Origin: RGIG3528 sp045616485
Lineage (GTDB): Bacteria; Bacillota; Clostridia; Lachnospirales; Lachnospiraceae
Reading direction: 5' to 3'
Length of the DNA: 64,000 nucleotides
Assembly: GCA_045616485.1 (NCBI GenBank)
Contig: JAZLGU010000055.1
Span: 48,080 to 112,079 of the forward strand
Below the pieces are notes generated by a model that was given only the letters and a program-made list of their open reading frames with translations, was not told the origin of the DNA and searched no databases. The position numbers and the translations under genes were made by a program. This document shows positions 1 through 8,938 of the stretch, in pieces (position 1 is the stretch's first letter; every line of letters begins with the position of its first letter).

Positions 1-745
1 TGTAGGGGTTAATGGATCCATAAAAGAGCTTAATGATTTTTGTTTTTCCTGTCAGGAAAAGCTGTTAAAGATATCTGACCTGGAAGGCTATATCGAAAAG
101 CTTAAAGTAGAGGTGGAGAAGGCTCAAAAGACCTGCCTTAAGCTGTGCGCAGATATTAGTCAGCTTAGAGAAAAGGCCTGCAGGGAGCTGAGCGAAAGGG
201 TACAGGCTTCTCTTTTGGATCTGAACTTTTTACAGGTTACCTTTATGGCTGTTCAGAAGGAAAAGCCTTTTGATGCCACCGGAGCTGATGAGATAGAATT
301 TATGATATCCCTGAATCCCGGAGAGCCCCTTAAGCCCCTTACCAAAATCGCATCCGGCGGTGAGCTTTCCCGTATCATGCTGGGCCTTAAGAGCGTACTG
401 GCTGACAAGGACGAGATCCCTACTTTGATTTTTGATGAGATTGATACAGGTATTTCAGGTCGCACTGCTCAAAAGGTATCTGAACATCTGGGCAGGCTGG
501 GACAGGATCATCAGGTTATATGTATCACCCATCTGGCTCAGATAGCAGCTATGGCTGACAGTCATTATCTCATTGAAAAAACAGGAAACGAAAATAAGGT
601 TTCCACTGAGATCAGAGAGCTGGTTGACAGAGAACGTACTCTGGAGATTGCCAGAATTCTTTCAGGTGCTGAGGTGACTGAAAGTGTAATAAACAGCGCA
701 GAGGAAATGATTACCTTGGCGCAAAAGATAAAGACAGAGGCGTAA
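1..745 (+). CDS. recN: RecN DNA repair ATPase, C-terminal part (5' end outside window)
   Basis: The frame is open from base 2 with no start, so only the last ~247 residues are present. Seen: coiled-coil-like residues, then a signature region (ASGGELSRIMLGLKS), a Walker B stretch (LIFDEIDTGISG) and a switch His (ITHLAQIAA). This order is characteristic of the second half of the RecN ATPase head. RecN is an SMC-like cytoplasmic protein that gathers broken DNA ends for RecA-dependent repair (known for the family). The GTG at 113 is internal and not the start. The gene ends five bases before glgA, so the two may be co-transcribed. Confidence 0.95.
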   Translation, partial: VGVNGSIKELNDFCFSCQEKLLKISDLEGYIEKLKVEVEKAQKTCLKLCADISQLREKACRELSERVQASLLDLNFLQVTFMAVQKEKPFDATGADEIEFMISLNPGEPLKPLTKIASGGELSRIMLGLKSVLADKDEIPTLIFDEIDTGISGRTAQKVSEHLGRLGQDHQVICITHLAQIAAMADSHYLIEKTGNENKVSTEIRELVDRERTLEIARILSGAEVTESVINSAEEMITLAQKIKTEA

Positions 746-750
746 TTTTT

Positions 751-2190
751 ATGAAGAATATCCTTTTTGTAGCATCAGAATGTGTACCATTTATTAAAAC
801 CGGCGGATTGGCAGATGTTGTAGGCGAATTACCAAAGTATATTGACAAGGAACAATTCGACTGCAGAGTTATTTTACCTAATTATAAGGCTATTCCTGAA
901 AAATATAAAAAGGATATGACCTTTATCACCAGCTTTTATATGGAGCTTAGCTGGAGACAGCAGTATGTAGGCGTAATGCAGTATATTAAAGATGGCATTA
1001 CATTTTATCTCATTGACAACGAGTACTATTTTAACGGTGATAAGCCTTATGGGAATATCTATGAAGATATTGAGAAGTTTGCATTTTTCAACCGTGCAGT
1101 TTTGTCAGCGCTGCCCCTTTTGAATTTCAGACCTGACATTATTCACTGTAATGACTGGCAGACAGGACTTTTACCTGTATACTTAAAGGATTCTTTTGCA
1201 GGCGGCGAGTTCTACAGAGGTATTAAGACTGTCATGACTATTCATAATCTTAAATTCCAGGGTATCTGGGACAAGAAGACTGTTATGGATATTACAGGAC
1301 TTTCACCTTATTATTTTACCAATGACAAGCTGGAAGCTTATGGCGATGCCAATTATCTGAAGGGTGGTATTGTCTATGCTGATAAAGTAACTACGGTTTC
1401 TGAAAGCTATGCTGAAGAAATTAAAATGCCTTACTATGGTGAGGGACTTGATGGCCTTATGAGAGCCAGAAGTAATTCACTTTCAGGTATTGTAAACGGT
1501 ATAGATTATAACGAATACAATCCTGCTAATGATGAATACATAATTAAAAACTACACTGTTGATACCTTCCGTAAAGATAAGTCCAAGAACAAAATAGCTC
1601 TTCAGAAAGAGCTGGGCATGGAAGTAAATGAAAAGAAGTTTATGGTAGGCATTGTATCCAGACTTACGGATCAAAAGGGCTTGGATCTTATAGAATGCGT
1701 TATTGAACAGATATGTGCAGAGAATCTTCAGCTGGTTATTCTGGGTACAGGAGATCCTAAGTACGAAAATCTTTTCCGCCACTATGAGTGGAAGTATAAA
1801 GACAGGGTATCTGCTTCCATATGCTATAGCAATGAAAGAGCCCACAGGATTTATGCAAGCTGCGACGCTTTTCTTATGCCATCCTTATTCGAGCCATGTG
1901 GACTTTCCCAGATTATGTCCATGCGGTATGGTACAGTACCTATTGTACGAGAGACCGGCGGACTTAGGGATACTGTCGAGCCATACAACGAGTACGAAAA
2001 TAAGGGTACAGGCTTCTCTTTTGCCAATTATAATGCGCATGAGATGCTGAATGCCATAAGATACGCTCTGCAGGTATACTATAACAAAAAAAGAGCATGG
2101 AACTGTATTGCTGAACGTGGCATGAGAAAGGACTTTTCCTGGACTGCCAGTGCCGGGGCATACCAGGAGCTTTATCTTTCCATGTTATAA
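751..2190 (+). CDS. glgA: Glycogen (starch) synthase, GT5 family
   Basis: Transfers glucose from ADP-glucose to the non-reducing end of an alpha-1,4-glucan in the cytoplasm. Seen: the N-terminal KTGGLADV motif (K16) that contacts the ADP-glucose diphosphate, the HNLKFQG region, and the C-terminal glycosyltransferase part with SRLTDQKG and SLFEPCGLSQ, ending in the RETGGL loop. At 479 residues it is the usual bacterial GlgA length and looks intact. An AGAGG stretch sits about 10 bases before the ATG. No glgB, glgC or glgP lies nearby, so it is separated from the rest of glycogen metabolism and sits between recN and priA. Confidence 0.95.
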   Translation: MKNILFVASECVPFIKTGGLADVVGELPKYIDKEQFDCRVILPNYKAIPEKYKKDMTFITSFYMELSWRQQYVGVMQYIKDGITFYLIDNEYYFNGDKPYGNIYEDIEKFAFFNRAVLSALPLLNFRPDIIHCNDWQTGLLPVYLKDSFAGGEFYRGIKTVMTIHNLKFQGIWDKKTVMDITGLSPYYFTNDKLEAYGDANYLKGGIVYADKVTTVSESYAEEIKMPYYGEGLDGLMRARSNSLSGIVNGIDYNEYNPANDEYIIKNYTVDTFRKDKSKNKIALQKELGMEVNEKKFMVGIVSRLTDQKGLDLIECVIEQICAENLQLVILGTGDPKYENLFRHYEWKYKDRVSASICYSNERAHRIYASCDAFLMPSLFEPCGLSQIMSMRYGTVPIVRETGGLRDTVEPYNEYENKGTGFSFANYNAHEMLNAIRYALQVYYNKKRAWNCIAERGMRKDFSWTASAGAYQELYLSML

Positions 2191-2207
2191 AAGCAAGGCA
2201 GGATCAG

Positions 2208-4445
2208 ATGGTTTTTGCAGACATTATCGTGGATATTTCCCACGAAAACATCGACAAAGCATTTCAATATATTATACCGCCTGAGCTGGTATCTCAGGTG
2301 AAGGTGGGAGATCGGGTAGATATTCCTTTTGGCAATCGCAAGGATATGACAGGATACATAGTCGGTTTTTCACAAAAGCCTCAGATAGATGAAAGCAGGC
2401 TCAAGCCTATATGGGGACTATCTTCCAAGGCGGTGGCCCTTGAAGGCAGAAGTATAATGCTGGCAGAGTGGATCAGGGCTCATTTCGGTGGGACTATGAA
2501 CGAATGCCTAAAGACAGTACTTCCGGTGAAAAAGACTGTCAGGCCTGTAGTGAAGAAAGAAGTTGTAGCAGCAGTGGACAAAGATGCTATTAATGCGGCT
2601 GCTATGGAGGCGGCAAAAAAGAAGCATGTTGCCAAGGAACGACTGCTGAATGCTTTATTATCAGGGCAGCCTATAGACTACAGCCTCATCAAGGATAAGC
2701 TTAATATTTCTCCTCAGACCTTGACATCCTTGGAAAAAGCAGGCATTATAAAGATTATTTCTACCAGAATGGATAGGGGAGCTGTTTTTTCTGAATATGA
2801 GAAAAAACAAAAGCCTGTTCTGAATGAAGAACAGCAGCAGGCAGTCCGGACTTTTACAGAAGATTACGACGCAGGAAAAAGAGGTACTTACCTTTTACAT
2901 GGCGTAACAGGAAGCGGCAAAACAGAAGTTTATCTGGAAATGATAGAGTATGTGGTAGCTCAGGGGAAGCAGGCTATTGTTCTGATACCTGAGATATCCC
3001 TGACATTTCAGACTATAAGAAGATTTACTGAAAGATTCGGTGACAGGGTAGCCTATTTTAATTCAAGATTATCTGCCGGAGAACGTTTTGACCAGTACAT
3101 GAAAGCAAAAGAGGGCGATATAGATATTATTATTGGCCCTCGTTCGGCTTTGTTTACTCCTTTTAAGAATCCCGGTATTATTATCATCGACGAAGAGCAT
3201 GAAGGCTCTTACAAGTCAGAAGGGGCACCTAAGTATCATGCCAGGGAAGTAGCCATAGAGCTGGCTGGGATGACAGAGGCTTCTGTGGTTTTGGGCAGTG
3301 CCACACCATCTGTGGAAAGCTATAAAAGGGCAAAAGATGGTACTTACACCCTGCTTACCATGAAGAAAAGAGCCAAGGAAGCATCTCTTCCTACAGTATC
3401 GGTAGTAGATATGAGGGAAGAGCTTAAGAAGAAAAACAGGACCATTTTTTCGACGGAGCTGGCAAGCCTTATGGCTGACAGACTTGCCAAAAATCAGCAG
3501 ATAATGTTATTCTTAAACAGAAGGGGCTATTCAGGCTTTGTTTCCTGCAGAGCCTGCGGAGAAGCTATAAAATGCCCTCACTGTGAGGTGACCCTTACTG
3601 AGCATTATGATGGTAAAATGCGCTGTCACTATTGTGGCTATACCATTATAAAGCCCAGGACCTGTCCGAAGTGCCAGTCTACATATATAGGCGCCTTTGG
3701 AACAGGCACTCAGAAAATAGAAGAAGGGGTGCATAAGCTTTTCCCTGAGGCAAAGGTGCTTCGTATGGATGCAGATACTACCAGGGAAAAGGATAGCTAT
3801 GACAAGATACTTTCAGCTTTTCAGGACAGGGAGGCCGATATCCTTATTGGTACCCAGATGATTGTAAAGGGCCACGATTTTCCGGGAGTGACTCTTATGG
3901 GAGTCCTGGCTGCGGATCTTTCTCTGTTTGCATCAGACTACAGAGCTCCTGAAAAGACCTTTCAGCTTTTGGCTCAGGCCGCAGGAAGAGCAGGCAGAGA
4001 CAAGCTGCCGGGGAATGTAGTTATCCAGACATATCAGCCTGAGCACTATGCAGTAATAAATGCAGCTGCCCAGGATTATGAAAGTTTTTATAATCAGGAA
4101 ATAGGCTTTAGAAGACTTATGAAATATCCTCCGGAAGGACACATTATTTCAGTGCTTTTTGAAGGCAAGTCTGAAGACAGATGCAGAAAAGCCTGCACCG
4201 ATCTGGCAGCAGAGCTTATGTTATTGATTAAAGAAAGGCAGGAAGAGAGAGGTCTTACTGTCCTTGGGCCTTCGCCTGCAGGAATATCAAAGATAAATGA
4301 TGTATACAGATGCGTCATTTACTATAAACACAAAAATGAAGAAGTGCTGCAAAAAATTTCCAGGGACTTTTTCGAAAAAAGAGAAACACTTTTAAAAACA
4401 GGCGTTCAGATTACAGTTGATATGGACCCTATGAATGTTTACTAA
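2208..4445 (+). CDS. priA: Primosomal protein N', replication-restart helicase PriA
   Basis: 3'-5' superfamily 2 helicase that recognises stalled forks and reloads the replicative helicase (known). Seen: N-terminal DNA-binding region, Walker A GVTGSGKT (232-239), DEEH box (328-331), a cluster of paired cysteines from C447 to about residue 489 that binds two zinc ions, and helicase C-terminal motifs including QAAGRAGR. 745 residues is full length. Its last codons overlap the longest possible reading of def, but the better def start lies after the stop, so the genes are adjacent rather than overlapping. priA-def-fmt is a common Firmicute order. Confidence 0.97.
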   Translation: MVFADIIVDISHENIDKAFQYIIPPELVSQVKVGDRVDIPFGNRKDMTGYIVGFSQKPQIDESRLKPIWGLSSKAVALEGRSIMLAEWIRAHFGGTMNECLKTVLPVKKTVRPVVKKEVVAAVDKDAINAAAMEAAKKKHVAKERLLNALLSGQPIDYSLIKDKLNISPQTLTSLEKAGIIKIISTRMDRGAVFSEYEKKQKPVLNEEQQQAVRTFTEDYDAGKRGTYLLHGVTGSGKTEVYLEMIEYVVAQGKQAIVLIPEISLTFQTIRRFTERFGDRVAYFNSRLSAGERFDQYMKAKEGDIDIIIGPRSALFTPFKNPGIIIIDEEHEGSYKSEGAPKYHAREVAIELAGMTEASVVLGSATPSVESYKRAKDGTYTLLTMKKRAKEASLPTVSVVDMREELKKKNRTIFSTELASLMADRLAKNQQIMLFLNRRGYSGFVSCRACGEAIKCPHCEVTLTEHYDGKMRCHYCGYTIIKPRTCPKCQSTYIGAFGTGTQKIEEGVHKLFPEAKVLRMDADTTREKDSYDKILSAFQDREADILIGTQMIVKGHDFPGVTLMGVLAADLSLFASDYRAPEKTFQLLAQAAGRAGRDKLPGNVVIQTYQPEHYAVINAAAQDYESFYNQEIGFRRLMKYPPEGHIISVLFEGKSEDRCRKACTDLAAELMLLIKERQEERGLTVLGPSPAGISKINDVYRCVIYYKHKNEEVLQKISRDFFEKRETLLKTGVQITVDMDPMNVY

Positions 4446-4467
4446 AAAGTATATCGAGGTAATGATT

Positions 4468-4944
4468 ATGGCAATCAGACAGATTCGTGAGATGGGCGAC
4501 CCTTGTCTCACCAAGGAATGCAAGACAATTGACAAGATGACAGAGAGACTTCAGATTCTTATTGAAGACATGCTGGATACTATGTATGAGGCCGGCGGCG
4601 TAGGTCTGGCAGGGCCCCAGGTAGGTATTCTTAAGCAGATTTGTGTTATTGATGTATCTGAAGAGGGCGACCAGCCCCTGGTACTTATCAATCCTGTTAT
4701 AGTAGAGCAGGATGGCTCTCAGACAGGTGAAGAGGGCTGCCTTTCTTTACCGGGACGTCAGGGTACGGTAACAAGACCCAACCACGTTATAGTAGAGTGC
4801 CTTAATGAAAATATGGAGCCTGTGACTATTGAAGGTACTGAGCTTTTGGCCCGTGCCCTTTGTCACGAGATTGACCACCTTCACGGCCATATGTATGTAG
4901 AGCATGTTGAGGGTGAGCTTAAGGATACGAGAGTACAGCAATGA
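4468..4944 (+). CDS. def: Peptide deformylase
   Basis: Removes the formyl group from nascent N-formyl-Met. All three family motifs are visible: GVGLAGPQ (45-51 region), EEGCLSLPG with C91, and HEIDH with H133 and H137. The cysteine and two histidines bind the metal and E134 is catalytic. The reading frame extends upstream to an ATG at 4435 inside priA, but I chose 4468: GAGGT at 4456-4460 is well spaced from it and the protein then begins MAIRQIR, the usual deformylase N-terminus. 158 residues. Overlaps fmt by four bases (ATGA), so the enzymes that add and remove formyl are translated together. Confidence 0.96.
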   Translation: MAIRQIREMGDPCLTKECKTIDKMTERLQILIEDMLDTMYEAGGVGLAGPQVGILKQICVIDVSEEGDQPLVLINPVIVEQDGSQTGEEGCLSLPGRQGTVTRPNHVIVECLNENMEPVTIEGTELLARALCHEIDHLHGHMYVEHVEGELKDTRVQQ

Positions 4945-5891
4945 GAATAGTATACATGGGTACGCCGGAGATAGCGGCTACAGTTTTAACAGAAATAATA
5001 ACATCAGGTAAGCATCAGGTGCTGGCAGTGGTGACTCAGACTGACAAGCCCAAGGGCCGTGGCATGGAGATGGTTTATTCCGATGTAAAAAAAGAGGCTT
5101 TAAAGTATGGCATTCCCGTACTTCAGCCGGAAAAAGCATCCGATCCTGCTTTCATTCAGAAAATAAGAGATCTTCAGCCGGACATTATAGTAGTTACTGC
5201 TTACGGTAAAATCCTTAAGCCGGCTTTACTTGAGATACCAAAGTATGGATGCATAAATGTTCATGCGTCACTACTTCCCAAGTACAGAGGCGCCAGCCCT
5301 ATTCAGTGGGCAGTCATCAATGGAGAAAAAGAATCCGGTGTCACCATTATGTATATGGCGGAAGGTCTGGATACGGGAGATATGATTCTTCAAAAGGAGC
5401 TGATACTGGATGAAAAGGAGACTGCGGGCTCCCTTCATGACCGTCTGGCAGCTATTGGAGGCCCTGCGGTCCTTGAAGCTATGGATATGATAGAGGCAGG
5501 TATTGCTCCACGCATTCCTCAGGAAGAAGCCTTGGCCAATTATGTTACTACTATTGATAAATCTTTTGGCAAGATTAAATTTTCCGATGATGCGGTCCTT
5601 TATGAAAGATTAATCAGAGGCCTGAATCCATGGCCTGGGACTTTTACTTATGTTGATGGGAAAATGTTAAAGATTTGGGATGCTGAAGTGATTAGTGACT
5701 ACAAGGTATCTAAAGATTTGGCCAATATCCCCGGACTTATTGCTGAAGTCAATAAGGACAATTTCGTGGTCCTTTGCGGAAAAGGAGCATTAAGAGTTAA
5801 AAAGGTGCAGCTGGAAGGCAAAAAACAGATGGATGCAGCAGATTTCCTTCGAGGCTTCAAAATGGAAACAGGTAAAGTGTTAGGTGAGTAA
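4941..5891 (+). CDS. fmt: Methionyl-tRNA formyltransferase
   Basis: Formylates Met-tRNA(fMet) using 10-formyl-tetrahydrofolate. Seen: the catalytic triad of the formyltransferase fold at canonical positions N106, H108 (in NVHASLLPKYRGASPI) and D144 (GLDTGDM). A C-terminal OB-like tRNA-binding domain follows from about residue 205. 316 residues is standard. The start overlaps the def stop (ATGA). The folate donor links it to folD at 32276, which supplies one-carbon units. Confidence 0.97.
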   Translation: MRIVYMGTPEIAATVLTEIITSGKHQVLAVVTQTDKPKGRGMEMVYSDVKKEALKYGIPVLQPEKASDPAFIQKIRDLQPDIIVVTAYGKILKPALLEIPKYGCINVHASLLPKYRGASPIQWAVINGEKESGVTIMYMAEGLDTGDMILQKELILDEKETAGSLHDRLAAIGGPAVLEAMDMIEAGIAPRIPQEEALANYVTTIDKSFGKIKFSDDAVLYERLIRGLNPWPGTFTYVDGKMLKIWDAEVISDYKVSKDLANIPGLIAEVNKDNFVVLCGKGALRVKKVQLEGKKQMDAADFLRGFKMETGKVLGE

Positions 5892-5897
5892 TATACT

Positions 5898-7169
5898 GTG
5901 AATGCAAGAGAAGTTGCTTTTAATTTAATATTTGATATTTTAGAGAAAAAAGAAAAATCCGGAGATGCACTGACAGCGACCTTAGAGGCATCAGGACTGG
6001 ACAGGAGAGACAGAGCCTTTGCCCACAGGCTTACTCTTTCTTCTGTGGAAAGAGCGGTTACCATTGATTTCTTTATTGATCAGGTGTCAAAAGTAAAAGT
6101 AAATAAGCAAAAGCCTGTTATTAGAACAGCACTTCGTATGGGAGTCTGCCAGATATTTTATATGGACCGAGTCCCGGACTCAGCGGCTGTTAATGAGACT
6201 GTTAAGCTGGTTAGAAAAAGAGGCTTTTCCGGTCTTTCCGGCTTTGTAAATGGTGTACTTAGAGAAATATTAAGGCAAAAGGATAGCCTGCTTCTTAGGT
6301 CTATGGAGGAAAGGTATATAAAATACTCCTGTCCTCAGTGGCTGTGCAGCTTTTTTATAAAAAATTACGGGGAAGAGTCTGCTGAAAAAATACTATCAGG
6401 ACTTCTTCGTAATCCCCCTCTTACTATCAGGGTAAATACCGGCAGGATCAGCCTTGATTCCTATGAAAAGCTTTTAATATCTCAGGGGATAAATTATAAA
6501 AAAGGTGACATTCATGAAAATGCCATTATAATCCAGGACGCTGAGGTAACAGGGCTGCCCGGGTTTTTTGAAGGCTATTTTCAGGTGCAGGATGAAAGCT
6601 CCATGTGTGTAGCTGCGAAGGCAGGCCTTAAAATGGGTGATGTTGTTATAGATGTATGTGCAGCTCCCGGAGGAAAAAGCCTTCATGCTGCTGACATTTT
6701 GGCCTCCCTGGGAGGAGGACGGGTGATAGCCCGGGATCTTACCGAGAAGAAAGTGGCTTTGGTACAGGAAAATATCCTTAGAAGTGGCTTTTCTGACATA
6801 ACAGCCGAAGTGGGAGATGCCACTGTCCTGGATGAACGCTATATAAATAAAGCAGATGTTCTTATTGCAGATCTGCCTTGTTCAGGCCTTGGCATCATTG
6901 GAAAGAAGCCTGACATTAAGTATAATATTACAGAGACTACACTTGTAGAATTAGCCGAGCTGCAAAGGCAGATTTTACAGACCGTTGACAAGTATTTAAA
7001 AAAGGGCGGTACACTTATGTACAGCACCTGCACTATTAATAAAGGCGAAAATGAGGAAAATGTAGATTTTATCTGTGACAGGCTGGGATATAAGCTGATT
7101 GAAATGAAACAGCTGCTGCCCGGAGAGCCTTGTGATGGATTTTTCTACGCAAAACTTGTAAAATTATAG
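5898..7169 (+). CDS. rsmB: 16S rRNA (cytosine-967-C5)-methyltransferase RsmB
   Basis: SAM-dependent m5C methyltransferase of 16S rRNA. Seen: an N-terminal NusB-like all-helical domain (about 1-130), then the Sun/Nop2 catalytic domain with the SAM-binding AAPGGKSLHAA loop, the PCSG motif with C328 and the YSTC motif with the second catalytic cysteine C378. 423 residues, typical length. The start is a GTG at 5898, six bases after the fmt stop; GGTGAG at 5883 is the only weak ribosome-binding site. Part of the conserved fmt-rsmB-rlmN run. Confidence 0.95.
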   Translation: MNAREVAFNLIFDILEKKEKSGDALTATLEASGLDRRDRAFAHRLTLSSVERAVTIDFFIDQVSKVKVNKQKPVIRTALRMGVCQIFYMDRVPDSAAVNETVKLVRKRGFSGLSGFVNGVLREILRQKDSLLLRSMEERYIKYSCPQWLCSFFIKNYGEESAEKILSGLLRNPPLTIRVNTGRISLDSYEKLLISQGINYKKGDIHENAIIIQDAEVTGLPGFFEGYFQVQDESSMCVAAKAGLKMGDVVIDVCAAPGGKSLHAADILASLGGGRVIARDLTEKKVALVQENILRSGFSDITAEVGDATVLDERYINKADVLIADLPCSGLGIIGKKPDIKYNITETTLVELAELQRQILQTVDKYLKKGGTLMYSTCTINKGENEENVDFICDRLGYKLIEMKQLLPGEPCDGFFYAKLVKL

Positions 7170-7172
7170 ACT

Positions 7173-8213
7173 ATGGATACAAAAAGAGATATAAAATCAT
7201 TAAATATTGAAGAGCTTAAGGAAGTACTGAAGGAAATGGGCGAGCCTTTATTCAGGGCAGGACAGATTTTTTCCTGGCTGCATGAAAAAAAGGTTACGGA
7301 TTTTTCCCAGATGACCAATCTGTCAAAAGACTTAAGAGAAAAGCTTAAATTGAATTTTGATCTGGTGGCATTAAAAGTGGCAGGCAAGCTGGAATCCGAG
7401 GATGGCACAGTAAAATTCCTCTTTGAGCTTTCGGATGGACAGATTATTGAATCTGTACTTATGTGCTACAAGCATGGTTATTCTGTCTGCGTTTCTTCCC
7501 AGGTGGGCTGCCGCATGGGATGCAAATTCTGCGCATCAACTATTGACGGTGTTATTAGAAATCTCACCGCTTCAGAGATACTGGATCAGGTATACAGTAT
7601 AGAGCGCATATGTGAAGTCACCGTATCCAATGTGGTTATTATGGGTAGCGGTGAGCCTATGGATAATTATGAGAATTGTATCAGATTTATCAGGCTTATA
7701 TCTGATGAAAAGGGTAAAAACATGTCTGCAAGAAATGTGACGGTTTCTACCTGCGGACTGATTCCCGGCATTAACAGGCTGGCAGAGGAGGGGCTCCCTG
7801 TAACACTGGCTCTGTCTTTGCACGCACCTAATGATGAGCTTAGAAAAACCATCATGCCGGTGGCAAATTCTTATAAAATTAATGATGTTATTGCAGCATG
7901 CGACAACTACTTTGAAAAAACATCAAGACGAATGACTTACGAATACAGTATGATAGATGGAGTAAATGATACGGATAAATGTGCCATGGAGCTGGCAGGG
8001 CTTCTTAAAGGCAAGAATTGTCATGTAAATCTTATTCCCATTAACTCTATAAAAGAACGTGATTTTATTAAAGCCAGCGACATGCGGATAACCAAATTTA
8101 AAAATTTACTTGAAAAATCAGGGATTAATGTTACTATAAGAAGAAGTATGGGTTCTGATATTGATGCTGCATGTGGTCAGCTGAGAAGAAGATTCCTTGG
8201 AGGCGAGATTTGA
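7173..8213 (+). CDS. rlmN: Dual-specificity 23S rRNA/tRNA adenine-C2 methyltransferase RlmN
   Basis: Radical-SAM methyl synthase that modifies A2503 of 23S rRNA and A37 of some tRNAs. Seen: the CxxxCxxC cluster C113, C117, C120 that binds 4Fe-4S, plus the two mechanistic cysteines, C106 (in SVCVSSQVGC) and C334 (DAACGQLRR) near the C-terminus. 346 residues, usual length, and no key residue missing. ATG lies three bases after the rsmB stop with no obvious Shine-Dalgarno, so translation is probably coupled to rsmB. Confidence 0.97.
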   Translation: MDTKRDIKSLNIEELKEVLKEMGEPLFRAGQIFSWLHEKKVTDFSQMTNLSKDLREKLKLNFDLVALKVAGKLESEDGTVKFLFELSDGQIIESVLMCYKHGYSVCVSSQVGCRMGCKFCASTIDGVIRNLTASEILDQVYSIERICEVTVSNVVIMGSGEPMDNYENCIRFIRLISDEKGKNMSARNVTVSTCGLIPGINRLAEEGLPVTLALSLHAPNDELRKTIMPVANSYKINDVIAACDNYFEKTSRRMTYEYSMIDGVNDTDKCAMELAGLLKGKNCHVNLIPINSIKERDFIKASDMRITKFKNLLEKSGINVTIRRSMGSDIDAACGQLRRRFLGGEI

Positions 8214-8938
8214 ATTCATTTGCAATAACTGACATGGGTAGTGTCCGTGAAATGAATCAGGATTATGTATTTAACAGCGATGAAGCTATCGGCACTTTGC
8301 CCAATCTTTATATCGTTGCAGACGGTATGGGCGGTCATAAAGCCGGTGACTACGCATCGCGTTTTTGCGTATCTGAATTTGTAAAAGAAGTCAAAGCCAA
8401 TCCAATGCTTACATTAATAGGGACTATGGACAGCGCTATTAATGCTGTAAATAACCGGTTAATAGCAGTCGCTCAGGATTCGCCGGAGCTAAATGGAATG
8501 GGTACCACTTTTGTATCCTGCGTGGTGGTTGGAGATACTGCAATAGTTATGAATATTGGTGACAGCAGACTGTACCTGTATTCTGCTGACACCGGACTCA
8601 GGCAGATTACTCAGGACCATTCACTGGTAGAAACGCTTATTAAAAGTGGTGAGCTGGACAGAAGAAATGCAGCGCATCATCCTAAAAAAAATGTAATCAC
8701 AAGAGCCATGGGAGTGGAAGAATCAGCAGTCCCTGACTTTTTTGAAATAGATATTACACCAGGAGATAAAATTTTGCTTTGCTCAGACGGACTGACCAAT
8801 ATGGTTACTGATGAGACTATTGAAAATATTATCAATACCGGAGACGCTGATCTGGAAAAGATTGGCAGACAACTGGTAGACCTGGCAAACGAGAAAGGAG
8901 GCAAGGACAATATTTCTGTAGTCCTTGTTGAGGTATAA
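8210..8938 (+). CDS. stp: PP2C-type protein phosphatase Stp/PrpC
   Basis: Mn-dependent Ser/Thr phosphatase expected to reverse PrkC phosphorylation. Seen: PP2C motifs DMGSVREMNQD, VADGMGGH, GMGTTFV, NIGDSRLYL, TQDHSLV, CSDGLTN and GGKDNISVVLVEV, including the metal-binding aspartates. I place the start at a TTG (8210-8212): it overlaps the rlmN stop by four bases and has GGAGG at 8199-8203 with a 6-base spacer. The only longer reading starts inside rlmN and adds an unrelated tail. 242 residues. The stop overlaps prkC by one base, the classical phosphatase-kinase pair. Confidence 0.95.
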   Translation: MNSFAITDMGSVREMNQDYVFNSDEAIGTLPNLYIVADGMGGHKAGDYASRFCVSEFVKEVKANPMLTLIGTMDSAINAVNNRLIAVAQDSPELNGMGTTFVSCVVVGDTAIVMNIGDSRLYLYSADTGLRQITQDHSLVETLIKSGELDRRNAAHHPKKNVITRAMGVEESAVPDFFEIDITPGDKILLCSDGLTNMVTDETIENIINTGDADLEKIGRQLVDLANEKGGKDNISVVLVEV

